Below, piece after piece: positions 1 to 11,822 of a DNA stretch of 64,000 nucleotides. The DNA is from Harmothoe impar (Eukaryota; Annelida; Polychaeta; Phyllodocida; Polynoidae): the NCBI GenBank assembly GCA_947462335.1, contig OX381710.1:59466842-59530841 (forward strand). Reading direction: 5' to 3'. Numbering within the stretch: position 1 is the stretch's first letter; every line of letters begins with the position of its first letter. The translations under genes and the position numbers were made by a program. The notes under the pieces were generated by a model, which saw only the letters and a list, made by a program, of their open reading frames with translations, was not told the DNA's origin and searched no databases.

Positions 1-50
1 GTGTTGTGGGGCACAGTTAGGCTGTACAGCACTGATCAACACTGCATCTT

Positions 51-376
51 CACACAGGCAAATATGGGCGTCAGCCAATGTCGCAATTAGCGCTCTCAGA
101 CAAAGTTCAGGCACTGCTGGACTATAACAGATGGGCCAAGGGCCATTCTAGTGAGGGTCAGGCTATGCTGGACCTTCAATAACAGGCTGGACTTTGGCAA
201 AATTGCTTGAAAGTCTGGCCATGCTAGATCTTCATGCCAGAGTCTGACAATGCTGGACTCTTGTAGGCTGAGAGAGACTCTCCCCAGAGTCCAGCATTGC
301 CAGACTCTCGAGCAATTTTGGGTGAGTAGAAGCTCTAGATGAAGGTCATTGGCTGACGCTCATATTTGCCTGGGTG
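51..376. mobile_element. Non-autonomous inverted-repeat element (326 bp)
   Basis: The ends form a 30-bp terminal inverted repeat, CACACAGGCAAATATG... at the left and its near-perfect complement at 347-376, with two mismatches. TT lies directly outside both ends, so a 2-bp target duplication is possible. The interior repeats the word GTCTGGCAATGCTGGAC in both orientations, for example GAGTCTGACAATGCTGGACTC near 241-261 and its complement near 289-309. No open frame resembles a transposase. The CAC terminus and paired word arms match the design of the CACTG elements elsewhere in the window, but the superfamily is uncertain. Confidence 0.7.
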
Positions 377-1440
377 TTGCTACTCGCCGGACTCTGTATG
401 TGAGCAGCTCTGGGGTGGGACAGGACCCATCTGTGAGCTTCTCAGTGGTGGCACCTAGCGGGGAGCCTATAAACACGGGCGTGGATAGGCCAGAGGCCAT
501 GTCAAGTAGGCAGTGCGCCCCTGTGGAGATGGAAGAGGGGTTGGATTGGGGGAGGGGTGGGGGAACGGGTACGAAAGGCTGACATGTCCAATGCAACGAG
601 ATTTTGCAAATATGTTTGAAGAGGAGTTAAATCTACTAAAGCGATGGTGATGGTCAAATAATATTGCCACCTAGCTATTTGACAGTATCCCATTTGCAGA
701 TTATCCATTTGCCTCTCTTCGATAATACATATGAAACTGCTTCAATGAAAAGTCTTTCCTGACTTGGGTCACCATCAATAAACGGTAACAGAACATATAA
801 TGTTTTAAACCTATATATATATGACTATTTTGAACAGTTAAATGGCGGTTTCCATTCATTACAGTGATTCCGCAATATAATGCAAGCTGGGAGGGAAATA
901 TTGTAATTGATGGCGATCACGTGAGATATCCGGGTATACAGTATAAGCATATCATGAAATAGCTATACAAGATGCACAATGTTCGTTAAATGCCATTGTT
1001 GGCGATCTAATTACTCTCTTTTTATACTGACATAGAATGATTCTTGCCTTGAGTCGCCCCGCTGTATTATTCATGGCAGGCCGCTCCCGGGACTGACAGA
1101 CAAATACACCAGAGACACAGAACTGACAAGCATGATGCACAAGACTTCTTAAATTGCGACCAGGCTTGTTTTTACACACAGAGCAGGCAGAAATATGACG
1201 CCTATAGCATCCATGTGGGCGTCACACGGGCACGGCATGGCTGGCTGAAGGCACGTTCCTGGCTGCGGTTCGATGTGTTTGTGTTGCATGGATGGCATCC
1301 CTGCGATATGGCATCCCTAACACCAGAATGAGGGGAGCATGCCAGGAAGCAGCGCTAGGTGATGGGCACGAGACAGGCAGAAGTAAAGAGGGAGGTAGAG
1401 GCAGGCAGGGCGTCTGGGAGAAGCAGAAAGGCTGAAGGAG
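377..1440. other. No gene seen
   Basis: Mixed-composition DNA with frequent stops on both strands. A short TA-rich tract lies at about 812-824. No splice-flanked frame, RNA gene or inverted-repeat element was found. Confidence 0.5.
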
Positions 1441-1500
1441 AGAGAGACAGAGAGAGGGGCAGGCAGGCAGACAGACAGACAGGCAGACAGACAGACACAT
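1441..1500. repeat. (CAGA/CAGG)n microsatellite
   Basis: Imperfect tetranucleotide array dominated by CAGA and CAGG. It keeps several frames free of stops, which explains the long serine/cysteine-rich minus-strand frame crossing it (up to 210 codons). That frame is not credible coding sequence. Confidence 0.9.
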
Positions 1501-4279
1501 ACAGCACGACATACAGAGAGACAGGCAGAGAGGTTGAGAAGGACACAACGATAAGGAGGGATATAGAAAGTGTGAACTGAATGTGTACGAATACACGAGA
1601 GCGCTTCTGTACGTAGTGAATATGCATGACGCATACAAATAGATCTGAAACATGAAGATTCTCTGCTAATATCCAGGTCAGTATCTGAGAGCAGAGGATC
1701 CTCGGGAGACGATGCCAGTCAATGCTTCCCCCAGACGCCCACCGCTCGGAGAATGGCAGCAGATTATCTGCAGCCCCTGGACCCCCTCCTACAATAGCCT
1801 GCAGGACCTCCTCCAGGGCAGGGCAACATGTGTCTGGCACCATAGAGCACTTATGCAGACGGGGAACAGTGGGGAATGGGTAGGGTTTAGACAGGGAGAA
1901 CACCGTCTCTGATGTCTTGGCAATGTCCATGGCTAAATGTAGGGCATCGATATGAATATGGGCGTCGCCCAGCATCAGCAGCCACATTACTGATCACTCG
2001 CAAAGTCATCATACTGTCCGATTGATGCTTGGCCGACGATTTTATCGCCAATTGACTCATCAGCCATGTGTTGAAGAGTTGAACTCCATAAAATGCGCCA
2101 AGTACGCGGCAGCCACCGCATGGGATCATGCACCAGGATCCGGTGGACGTTTATACCGTACAACTACAAATGTATGCAGAACTCTCAACCATGATATGAT
2201 TAACGATTGATACATGTATAGGTTGGTTCCAATGCATCCCAGGAAAACTCGAGGTTTTGGTCTTGTTTTGCTTTACACAGCCAGTATAGTAACCCTTATC
2301 ATATATTTTCCTGTAGCACTCAGAAATAATGCAAATGTTATTATATGTGTTAGTGATGACAAAATTAAAAATATATTTGTCAATATAATCGAGTATGGGT
2401 CTATATTGATCATTATGTAGTTTTCCAGGAGAAGACCCCCTTCTGATAATAAAGTTTGTCCTTGACAGACGACCGTACATCCCCAATAAGAACAGTCCGG
2501 AGACAGAGTATTGCCCTGGATGTCCCCAGTAAAGGGGTTTGGAAACCTCAGCCCCAGATTACCCTCCTAATGTGGCTGCTCCACCCACACTCCACGGGAG
2601 GGCAAGGGGGGGGCAACATGTCCAATAAGAAAATAGACTCCCTGCATAGCGTATGAGTAAACGCCATCTATACTCCATTTATCTTCATTGTATCTGCCGT
2701 AAATGGTCATAAATCACATGGCCTACAACCTCATGAATGTAGATTGTATACGTGTAAGTTTCCGCTACATATAGCATGTATATGCTCACTATATACAACC
2801 ATAACACTCCCAAATGTAGACGGATGGAGTCACTAAACAACCCAGATATTGATGGATACCCCACAGTATATGTTACTGCAAAGATAAGTAAATATTGTCA
2901 ATTCATTTAGGACGTTACAGGTGATAGAGAGGGGGGAGAGAAAGAAGGAGAGGGCGAGCGATAGCCAGAGAGAAGGAAAGAGAACGAGAGATCCTAGATG
3001 GCGTTTCAATACAACCAGTTATGTACCGACAGTTTCATACAGAACCACCAGGAATATTCAATTAATTCATTTCTGTTCCCCGTGCACACCTCCCCCTGCA
3101 CACTTCACCCTGCACTGAGGGGTATATAATACATTGTGTGCACGGTGGGAAGCTCCCGGACAGCCCTTTCACACACCTCTCGTCATCCATCCCTCTCCTA
3201 CCGGGGAATTTATGAATATACACGGTATCTGCATCGACACTGTCACCATCACCAGCTCCAACAGTCTAGCCTATATCCCTGCCTAGATCTGGCTGATCAT
3301 GCAGGGTGTGGGATGTTGCACCATGTTTTACTTTTTACCAGAAGTAGCCATTAGAGTCCACCTCAGACAACTGTGTTGTACATATCTGTGTATGGCTAGT
3401 TAGGCTTGTGTCAGACCTGTGTGCTGAGTGACAACAACGATACAGTATAATCAGGATTAATCATTTTTCCGGATTCAGTTGGCTAAATCTTTGAAAGCAA
3501 CAGAACCTGAATGTGTGTTGATAACCGTGATGGTGCAGCAGCACTCCTTATCACACGGCTGACAGCTAGGGTATACAGGCTGCAGCATATATTCATAGCC
3601 ATGTTTGTCTGGACATATAGAACCATTGGCAACATGGTAACAGGGCCCTCCTGGTGGACTACAGACCATTCACTCCACAACACCTTCACCCTGAATATAT
3701 CAGCATGACAAACCGAATTATTCATACCAAAAGCCAATAGTACCTATATCTAGCCGTCCTTGTTAATGTGTGTGCACAGCATTACTTCTGGGGGTACATG
3801 CTATAAGTACAGAGAGGGTTGGATTTGCCAGAACAAGTAACTGTCAATTAATGTGTATCGCTGCACTGTCCACAAACATGCAATACATGTACTAGACAAT
3901 TAATCCTGATGCCCCTGGGATACTCTTACACTAGGTGATCCGTTCTATTTAAATATGTGTTTGGGCTTCGTTATTACTGGGTTTTTTCCCCATGATTTAG
4001 TTGCAGCTTTATTTTCATTTGTGAGACTTATTTGGTATTTCTGCACATGGTCTGAGCAGAGAGATAGAGAAAATCTCTCTGGTCTGAGTGAGCTCATCAG
4101 CATTGATTTAAAGTCGGTCACGTTTTAAATTCACCATGCATAACACATAACCGAAGCCATCAATGAACGCCTATCATTCATATTGCAAAATAGATTTGCA
4201 GCATCGCAAAATTAATGTGCAAAATGCCACATTCATGTAACGTTTTTTCTTTGATGATTCATGTATTATTCATTATTCA

Positions 4280-4285
<6 letters not shown>
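1501..4285. other. No gene seen; purine-rich patch at 2925-2995
   Basis: AT-leaning DNA without recognisable genes. Positions 2925-2995 are almost all purine on the + strand (GA-rich). An 8-base G run lies near 2607. Short frames of 60-110 codons lack compositional or splice support. Confidence 0.5.

Positions 4286-4362
<77 letters not shown>
4286..4362. repeat. (AT)n microsatellite
   Basis: About 77 bp of uninterrupted alternating A and T. Confidence 0.97.
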
Positions 4363-4365
<3 letters not shown>

Positions 4366-4804
4366 CGTGTATACTAGTACGTCTTTGAACATAACGTGAT
4401 GCTTTAAATATTATAAAAGTATTCATATTAGCTGACTTAAATTCGCAATCCTGTTTTGAATTATACCATGTACAGCCTCACACTAAACTTCGGAAAACCT
4501 CATTGGATGACCTGCAACTATTGCGAAAGATTCACAAATAATAACAACCGCTCGAAGTAGGCAGGGGGAGAGTCACCATGACATACATTTGGACCAAGTA
4601 TGCCCAGAATATTGACATGGGCGTGGTAGGGATCTGGAGAAATATAATAGTCCTGAAATAGGTGACGTAATTTGTAAACGTACCATTGGACCCTGGGTTT
4701 TCAGTGTACCTTACGGCACTGCCCATTGTACTCCTCCCTATCCCTACCTACATGGCTCTCCCAAGTAACTTTCTAATATTGGCATCACAGAGGCTTTCTA
4801 ATGC

Positions 4805-4880
4805 CCTGTGCGCGTTCCGCCGGAAACCACGTGACTGGAATTCGGTCACGTGCTGCGGGGTGCAGGGCGCATGCGCAGCG
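4805..4880. promoter_or_regulatory. CpG-rich promoter-like patch (ETS, two CACGTG, NRF1)
   Basis: A compact CpG-rich block contains CCGGAA (ETS-type), two CACGTG boxes at 4828-4833 and 4847-4852 (both in a GTCACGTG/CACGTGAC context), and GCGCATGCGC at 4867-4876, the palindromic NRF1 core. In animals this mix is typical of CpG-island core promoters. Orientation is unknown. An ATG at 4899 runs into the 11-bp minisatellite, so a coding exon here is doubtful. Confidence 0.45.
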
Positions 4881-4930
4881 GGTGAAACATAATAGGATGC
4901 CCAGACCGAGGAAGGGTCGGCTGTGGGCTG

Positions 4931-5090
4931 TGGGTGTGGTACAGGGGTGGTACAGGGGTGGTACCAGGGGTGGTACAGGGGTGGTACAGGGGTGGTACAG
5001 GGGTGGTACAGGGGTGGTACAGGGGTGGTACAGGGGTGGTACAGGGGTGGTACAGGGGTGGTACAGGGGTGGTACCAGGGGTGGTACAGG
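4931..5090. repeat. 11-bp minisatellite (GGTACAGGGGT)n
   Basis: About 14 near-identical copies of GGTACAGGGGT; two copies carry an extra C (GGTACCAGGGGT). Because 11 is not a multiple of 3, the same peptide cycle (VQGWYRGGTG) appears in every + frame. The open frames here are a by-product of the repeat. Confidence 0.95.
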
Positions 5091-5960
5091 TGTATCACAG
5101 CACTTAGGGGCAGTTGGCAACAGGAGAAGGACATATACGGTACAGAGATGTTAGCTGGTTTCTGTAGGCTCACACCTCACATCCTGTACTAAGGCATTAG
5201 TGCAGGAGCCAGGCCATCCCCTACGGGGGGGATAAGATGGCTGCCTCCACAATGTGACAAGCTAGAGCTCTATCGTCCTAGACCCCAGGACATTAAGGTT
5301 CCAGAGGTTGAGCATTATGAACAACAGGCCATTCTCACAAGTGAGGCCCGGTGTGTTGGTTCTTTACACACTATCTTGTATTGATGCCAAAGAACACCAG
5401 CCCTGCTTCTGGGTGCAGGGGTAAGAAGGTCGTGTTATGAAGCCTCCACATGGCTGCCATGGTCACAGTCACCCCGCACGTGTGTGGCCCTCACTCAGGA
5501 CTAACCTCACCTTCACTTAGTCCTTTCACATTTGAAAGTACTGTGGGTAATTGAATGTACATTTATTTGTTATCATTTATAAATAGATTATCTGCTGCAA
5601 CCATTATAAACGCATTCATTGTCTGTGTATATGCAATATTTATGAGGGCAATATTCTTCTAAACTTAAATTTGCAATTCTCTCAGATCAATTATGATATT
5701 CTGTCTCGGCTGTGTGTACGTCCGCCTCAGATTCCTGAACATTTATAATTGAGCACTAGCATCCATTGCCACTGCTGGACGTTTTGATGGATGGTGCTTT
5801 GTCTTTCTTTGCCTCTAGCTCCCATTTAAGCCTAGACTTGGAGGTTTTTGGTAGGAAATCCTGGTGTTAATGTCGGGAAATCATTCAAACTTGACTTCCC
5901 CAGAGCATTGAGATTAATCACAACCTCGGCAGGTCTGTTTCCCCCTGTCCACCTGCCGTG
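5091..5960. other. No gene seen; YY1-type motif at 5234-5245
   Basis: AAGATGGCTGCC at 5234-5245 matches the YY1 motif often found at animal transcription starts, but the ATG frame stops within a few codons and no splice donor follows. The rest is unremarkable AT-leaning DNA. Confidence 0.4.
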
Positions 5961-6039
5961 CTCCCGTCATGAAGGTAATTCCACCCGTAGCCGCTAGGCG
6001 AGCTTCCGGGAACCCCCCACAATCCTCTGCACCACCTAC

Positions 6040-6159
6040 CGGAAGGCATCCGGCGTGGTTAGTACCCCCAATGGCCACTGGAGGTCCTGGAGGATCCAAG
6101 TCCTTTTCGAAACCCCCTCGCTTCCCATCAACCCCCTCCCTCCTCTGGCGGATGGTCAC
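6040..6159 (-). CDS. Candidate first coding exon (minus strand)
   Basis: On the minus strand an ATG at 6159-6157 opens a frame beginning MTIRQRREGVDGKRGG. It stays open to a donor-like CCG|GTAGGTGG junction at 6040/6039. It lies immediately downstream, on that strand, of the CpG/NRF1 patch at 6190-6360, as expected for one side of a bidirectional promoter. The peptide is rich in Arg, Gly and Pro and matches nothing I recognise. GC-rich DNA easily stays open by chance, so this is an inference from position and splice-site shape only. Confidence 0.25.
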
Positions 6160-6184
6160 TTCTGACGGAATTCTGAGGTGGCGG

Positions 6185-6440
6185 GCAGGTTGCTTCCGGT
6201 CGTTGCCATGCGCATGCGCGTAGAGTATCCGCTGTAGCGGTGCGCACGCGCGGACCTATCTGTCAGACGGGACAGCTGCAGGGGTTCCCTGGGTGTAGTT
6301 GGACGGGACGCCGAGAGAGGGCGTGACGAGCGGAGGCAATCGTCAGTAATGACGTCAGATCAATGGCCGCCACGCGTCATCACGTCATTATGTCATCACT
6401 CCGTCTGACAACGCCAGGGGGCGTCAATAGAGCTGCTGAA
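6185..6440. promoter_or_regulatory. CpG-rich bidirectional-type promoter (two NRF1, CRE)
   Basis: The densest CpG patch in the first 12 kb. It holds TTCCGG (ETS-type) at about 6194, NRF1 sites TGCGCATGCGCG at 6209-6220 and TGCGCACGCGCG at 6241-6252, and a perfect CRE TGACGTCA at 6350-6357. CRE-like CACGTCA and TGTCATCA copies follow at 6380-6398. Tandem NRF1 plus CRE/ETS is a known signature of CpG-island promoters, often of divergent housekeeping genes. Candidate exons flank it on both strands. No transcript evidence is available. Confidence 0.5.
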
Positions 6441-6454
6441 TACCAAGACGGGGC

Positions 6455-6571
6455 ATGACAAAAGAAACTCCAGCCAAAGATGCCCTTCTTAGAGCCGCTC
6501 TACACCCTCCTGTGCTGTTCAGCAAGACTAATGGAAACACAGTGCAGGGGTCGTATATTACCGCGGACTTG
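6455..6571 (+). CDS. Candidate first coding exon (plus strand)
   Basis: About 100 bp downstream of the CRE, an ATG at 6455 opens a frame beginning MTKETPAKDALLRAALHPPV. It has ordinary, non-repetitive composition and continues to a possible donor TTG|GTATAT at 6571/6572. Reading past the donor leads into a TA-rich stretch and stops, consistent with an intron. The frame is short and the donor moderate. It could equally be 5' untranslated sequence or chance. I do not recognise the peptide. Confidence 0.3.
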
Positions 6572-6574
6572 GTA

Positions 6575-7997
6575 TATATACAAGTTCAGGTGCGCTATAC
6601 ATATGACGTGTATATCATATATATAACCCTTACATGTCATACATAAATGTTCATATTTACTCCAGACAAAGGAAATACCAACCAACCTGCGCACAGGCTA
6701 ATGCCTTTGCATTTTAAGTCTTCTACAGTGTTCACTATCGACCTGATATCCATTTATATAAAAGTTCCCACATAGCCTATGACATAGCCCCCCCCCCATT
6801 AACCTCCCGTGTAGGTGATCGATTATTGATGACAGACGTCCGTGATACCACCATGTTGGGCAGGCTAACTGGACAAGATGGCGTCATGATAAGCACAAGA
6901 AGACGGTGCACTGCCAAGCTAACGGTAGCCGCCAATTAACGCGTGCTTGGTGTTCCAACATCTCTGCAGCTGTACACAATGATGTCATGTACTTTATACA
7001 TGTCACGTATACACTAGGGCCACACATGTCTAGCTAAATAAATGTCTCAGACTGGGAACCGAAGTAACTACTAATAGCTGTCTTCATAATGTGACGGGTG
7101 AGTGACTCTTCAATACACCTCTGCCCTGGGTGCTACACTGCGATATAAAACTGACCGTCAGGTTCTGATTTCGACCACCAGGAGACCGAGCAGCTCTACT
7201 CCGGGAGCATTAGTTCTAACGTCTTGACACAATCTCTGATTATTCTCTAGATGTATATAACGGATGTTTGTGAGTGGCGGCCAGCTTGGGTATGCGGTTC
7301 TCTTCTGCATGTTGCCGGACTCGATCACCTCTCCTCTGCCTCTGCCCAGACTGTATGTCATTGCTGTGCCCTATCAAACCCTGGCACGCCATCTTGCGGG
7401 AGCTATCATGGCCGCGCCCACCTACAAATGCCCTACCCAGACACTGATGGGCGCTGTCACGAAAATCTGACAGGCAATAATTGGGTGTCAGGTTGACACT
7501 GGCAGACTTCTAGAACTTTAGGCCAAAAAAGTCACGGAGAAAAAGCCCAGCACTGACCAATGAACACTAATAAAAGTAGGTGTCAATCTTCCTCATTGAT
7601 TTCCGAGTTTACTGCTCATTTCTTTTTGCCCAAAAAGGCCTAGGAGCAGGGCATGGGGGAGGGGAGATAATAAATTACTGCATGTCATTTGGTTAAATGC
7701 TAGAAATGTGTATACAGTACATTCTTATATTTAATGAAGGTATAATGGCGGTACCACATGAATGGCTACTAGAGTCGGATCTATTGGATGGGGGAGGGGG
7801 GTCCACTGGGTCCCGATCCCCCATCTAGCTTGTGCTGTGTTATATGACTGGCATTTAATAAATGACTGTCATATTATATTATATGAACAGTACCATCGGT
7901 TCCTAGGAAATTTGTTGAACTGGGTCAAGATGTCTGGTGCACTGTATCTTGTATCTTGAAATGTTTTATGATAATATACAACACAACTAGAGTCCCA
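6575..7997. other. No gene seen
   Basis: Contains a C10 run at 6788-6797 and a YY1-like AAGATGGCG at about 6876 whose ATG frame ends after three codons. Otherwise unique-looking non-coding DNA. Confidence 0.45.
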
Positions 7998-8075
7998 ACT
8001 CGGTTTTAAAACTGGTGGCATTTATAAAGGTGAATGAACCTACAGTTTCAACTTCAACGAGTCTTCATCAGGGTT
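7998..8075 (-). repeat. Dispersed repeat fragment, possibly a Penelope-type tail
   Basis: On the minus strand this reads CTGATGAAGACTCGTTGAAG, then GAAAC, then a segment ending TGCCACCAG. A related segment (TGATGACGACTCGGAGAAGT ... TGCCACCA) lies at 47925-47985, also on the minus strand. CUGAUGA and GAAAC are hammerhead-ribozyme core motifs found in Penelope-like retroelements, but the intervening bases do not form a convincing stem II. The assignment is therefore tentative. Confidence 0.35.
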
Positions 8076-8820
8076 ATATCATGGGAAAGAACCAGCATCA
8101 GAACACCATAGCACATCATAGTAGGCCAGCAGTAAAACAGGAAAAATGCATACCTATAGCCTAGCAGCCGAATGACACAAGCCCATCCACTCCACTATCA
8201 TATATGTGCTCACCATATCCAGGTGAACTCTGCCTCCAAGGTATTCTACCAAATCCCTCCAGCGTTAACTCTATGTAACCCATCACATACTCCACCAAAC
8301 CCTCAACATAGGGTCTATAGAAAGCTCATTAATCACTTACATTGAAAAGGCATATTAATGAGGCTTACATGTAGGTGACACGTGACGTCCGGCGCGGCCC
8401 TCTGTATCAGTGTGTGCCGGGTCTGGGTGACAGATAACACGCGGAATATTCAGTGGTGTTTTACTGCTTTATAAATACACCTGGTGTGCTCTAATGGCAT
8501 CATTAGAGTCCATTGGTATCTATAAAAAGGATATTTCTCAATTTGAGTTGTTATTGTGTATATACTAGTACCGGTGGTTTAATTGTATGTCACTCATGCT
8601 TTAAGTATGTGCGCTGTTATCTCTCCTTGACAAAAGAAAACCATCAGCATACATTGAAATGCACATTTAGACCATCTGGACGTTGTTGTCTGGATTGCTA
8701 TAAGTAGTTGGATATATATTATGTACAATCAGACTAACACATGAACCTTAGACACTTTAGAGCTGTAATCCATAACTATCTTTATGCATGTTAAACACTG
8801 TTTCGTATTGCTCCTTGCAG

Positions 8821-8866
8821 ATATGCACACCCTTCTTCCATCCAGCTACCAACTAAGCCTACCAAG
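8821..8866 (+). CDS. Candidate internal exon, 46 bp
   Basis: A pyrimidine-rich acceptor ending TTGCTCCTTGCAG at 8820 and a consensus donor AAG|GTAAGAA at 8867 bound a 46-bp segment. Two of three frames are open: one reads MHTLLPSSYQLSLP, the other YAHPSSIQLPTKPTK. The splice signals are among the best in the window. The segment could be a coding microexon or an exon of a non-coding RNA. Other + strand candidates of similar size lie at 36036, 44189 and 60789. The protein family is not recognised. Confidence 0.4.
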
Positions 8867-9872
8867 GTAAGAAAGCATTCTGACATCCTTCAACTCAGTA
8901 ACAAATATTGGAACAGTCCACTTCCAAAACACAGAAGTCCAATATTTTCAACACTGCGCCCGGCGCCCTCCCCGGGTTGAAATGTTGAAGTTTATTTGTC
9001 TTAGTACTCCTGGGGTTGAGGTTGTAGATAAAGGTTAAAACAACTGATCATATCCCAGCTCCATCTGTGTCTAAGATGGATGTCTTTGAACTGCTGGGCT
9101 TGATCTGTGGGCACTGACAGCACAGCTCACGGCCTGCGCCTCGGTCTGGAGGTGGAGGTGTGGAAAAGAGTGTGAGGGAACACATCCTATAACACAGAGT
9201 TAATCCTGGGGTTGGGGTGAGTTAGTGAGAGACTCATTGTATGATTATCCGGTCAGTTTAATCTTGATTGTGATGTCTATGACGGACAGTTTTGATTTTT
9301 GAGTTTGGCAATATTTTCTGGTCCACTCTCAATAATCAAGTCGCTGTAGCCAAACCAGAGATGGTCGCTGGAAAGAAAATGACAAGAAAAGACTTGAATA
9401 TGACCCTTTGATCAATGCTAAATAAAGTCCTAGCGTAGGCCTAAACCGAGTGCCCTAGTGAAGATACATAGAGAAATTGAGTAAAACACATGGCCACACA
9501 CACATGGACATATATATGAGTCAGATTTCCCTTAAATGTACAATTCTAGCAAGAAAAACACAAACTGAACAAAAGTTATAACAACTCTATCTTAAGAGTT
9601 ACTCTTGAGGTTCATATCTTGGATCCATGAAAACCCTGATTGCAATCTATCACATTGACGTCAATTTTCTTTATGAATCTGAAGATACTTTGTTGTGATG
9701 TTGTCCCCTTGTAGACCAGTGTTTATGTATTTTTCCTGGTTTCTGAGGAGTGACAGAACCTCGAATGAAGATACATTGTACATACACGGAATGAGGTGTC
9801 TCCAATTCAGCCTTGGAACTTCAACGGCCCCACTATATCAAATAGTCATATGTTTCATGACAGAAAGTGCAC
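8867..9872. other. No gene seen (possible intron)
   Basis: A GC-rich patch at about 8957-8985 (CGCCCGGCGCCCTCCCCGG) is bounded by the inverted hexamers TTCAAC and GTTGAA. No other feature was found. Confidence 0.4.
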
Positions 9873-9874
9873 TA

Positions 9875-11302
9875 CACTGTAAAAACTGTGTTTAGATGAT
9901 AAATGTGCATGTTTAGTGGCTAAACACTTTTCTAAACACCATCTTGTCCCACATTTTGAGACACCTTTTTCCATCTAAACATGTTTAATTTCTAAACATG
10001 TTTAGATAAAATGTGTTTAGTGTGCAAAGTGTTTAGATCTAGTAGGTGTTTACAATTATAGAGTTTAGACCAAGGAAGGGTTTAGATAATTAATGTGTAG
10101 ATCTATAGAGTGTTTACATTTGTGGTGTTTAGAATTATTAGGCATTTAGATAAATAGCATTTAGATTTAGTAGATGTTTAGTTACATAGTGTTTAGGTAA
10201 GTTGATCTAATTTGCATATGAGAATATAATATTATTATCAGTCCAATCTATCATCTTATCATTCAGATAGATATAGTTTTATAACACTTTTGTAGAGTGT
10301 CATCACATATGTTACATAGCATCCATGCTAAGTAACTGGGAAATGTGCACAATTGAATGGTGGAGAGAATCTTGCTTTATATTTTCTTATATCCCACAGA
10401 ATAGGTGTCCCTAGTGATTATAGCTTTTCTGCACATAGTCTAAACCCCAAATCATAAAATTACCCTCTCAGTAATAATAGCCATATGTTCCCATATTTAA
10501 ATCACTCAATTGATGTGATTTTTGTTTGCTTTTGCATGTTTATTCAAGGATCAGCTTATAAATGGGGGGGAAAGTTCATCCAATGACTTAACTGCCACCT
10601 GGTGGGATAAAATTGTGTTTAATATCTAAACACTTAAACATGTTTAGGTGTTTAGATGTTTAGATTAAATGTGTTTAAATCTCACCTGATAAAGTGCTTA
10701 GCATGCTTACAATGTATTTGTTAATTGTTTAAACAACTATACCAATCCTGACAAACAGACACATGATCAGCCACTTTTTCTCGATTATAAGCTGTGCCTC
10801 TAATATAGGCAGGGGATTATACTCCATTAATTACCACTTTTCTGATTATAATTCTGCTTGTAATTGGAGTACTTATCTCATTTCTGCAGATTATCTGAAC
10901 TACAGAGAGATACATGTACTTAGGAAAAGTCAAACTTATGTTTGGATCAGAACTAAATTTTCATTCCAATAGGTTATAAAAAAACTGCTAAGCTAATTGG
11001 AATAATTAAAAAGTGTTTCATGCACGATTTGGTATCTAGACACCTCATTGTTTAAATGCTGAACAGGTGGTAGATGTATGTTTAAAGCCTAAACACAAAG
11101 AAAACATATGTTTAAATAGTAAACACCCATCTGCATAAGTGTTTACTTTCTAAATGTCTAAACACATACATGTCTTTGGTGTTTAGGCATTTAGAAATGA
11201 TGTGTTTAAAATACAAAATGTCTGTTTAGATTGCTTAAGTGTGTAGAGATTAAACACGTTTAGCTTTTTTGGTGTTTAAAGTTAAACACAGTTTTTACAG
11301 TG
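9875..11302. mobile_element. CACTG-ended element A, GTTTAG word arrays (1428 bp)
   Basis: A perfect 20-bp terminal inverted repeat, CACTGTAAAAACTGTGTTTA, bounds the element, with TA immediately outside each end. Both arms are packed with short words built on GTTTAGA or its complement (about 9888-10200, 10615-10740 and 11040-11290), often as GTGTTTAG and CTAAACAC. The middle (about 10200-10610) lacks them. No transposase frame is present. Inverted subterminal word arrays are known in CACTA/CMC and some hAT transposons, where the transposase binds them. The CACTG end favours CACTA/CMC, though a TA duplication is also seen in Tc1/mariner. Confidence 0.88.
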
Positions 11303-11668
11303 TAGGGTCTAATGTTAGACTATGCATCGCCACTGGGCAGGCAATGGGAAGGGCGGGGAGAGCCCAGGTGTCGGGGGTGGGGGGTTAATCTGCTGAGGTT
11401 GATGTTTGATAGGGACCACAGCATGAGGGTGTGAGGGCGTTGATGCCTCCTGTGTGACCCCACCGACCTCAGGGTTCATGTAGCAGTGCGGGGTGGGAGG
11501 TGAGTAGCAGCAGTAAGGGCACTAGCTGCAGTCGGTGCTGGTCAGGAGCAGCTCCACTCACATATCATGTGTCTATATCATGCATGCCAGTGGACCCATT
11601 CTTAGTATTGCATGAATATCGTCGCATGATATATCGACCCTTGTTTTCACCATGCCCCACTTTGGACC
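11303..11668. other. No gene seen
   Basis: G-rich, moderately CpG-containing DNA without splice-flanked frames. Confidence 0.4.
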
Positions 11669-11822
11669 AGAGAGAAAGAGAGATACAGAGACACAGAGAC
11701 AGACACAGAGACAGACACAGAGAGAGGGCGAGAGACAGAGACAGAGAGGGACAGAGAGACAAAGACAGACAGAGAGACAGACAGACCGGGAGACAGAGAC
11801 AGACAAGAGACAGACAGAGCTG
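11669..11822. repeat. (ACAGAG)n purine-rich microsatellite
   Basis: Imperfect array of ACAGAG and ACAGACAG. It keeps several frames open on both strands; these encode RDRERQ- or SLSVSV-type low-complexity peptides and are rejected as genes. Confidence 0.92.

Noticed and set aside
1355..1987. 210-codon minus-strand frame
   Set aside because: Runs through the CAGA/CAGG microsatellite; sequence outside the repeat shows no domain.
4748..5192. Repeated VQGWYRGGTG and CTTPVPPLYHP peptides
   Set aside because: The 11-bp repeat yields the same peptide cycle in every frame of each strand, so it is a by-product of the array.
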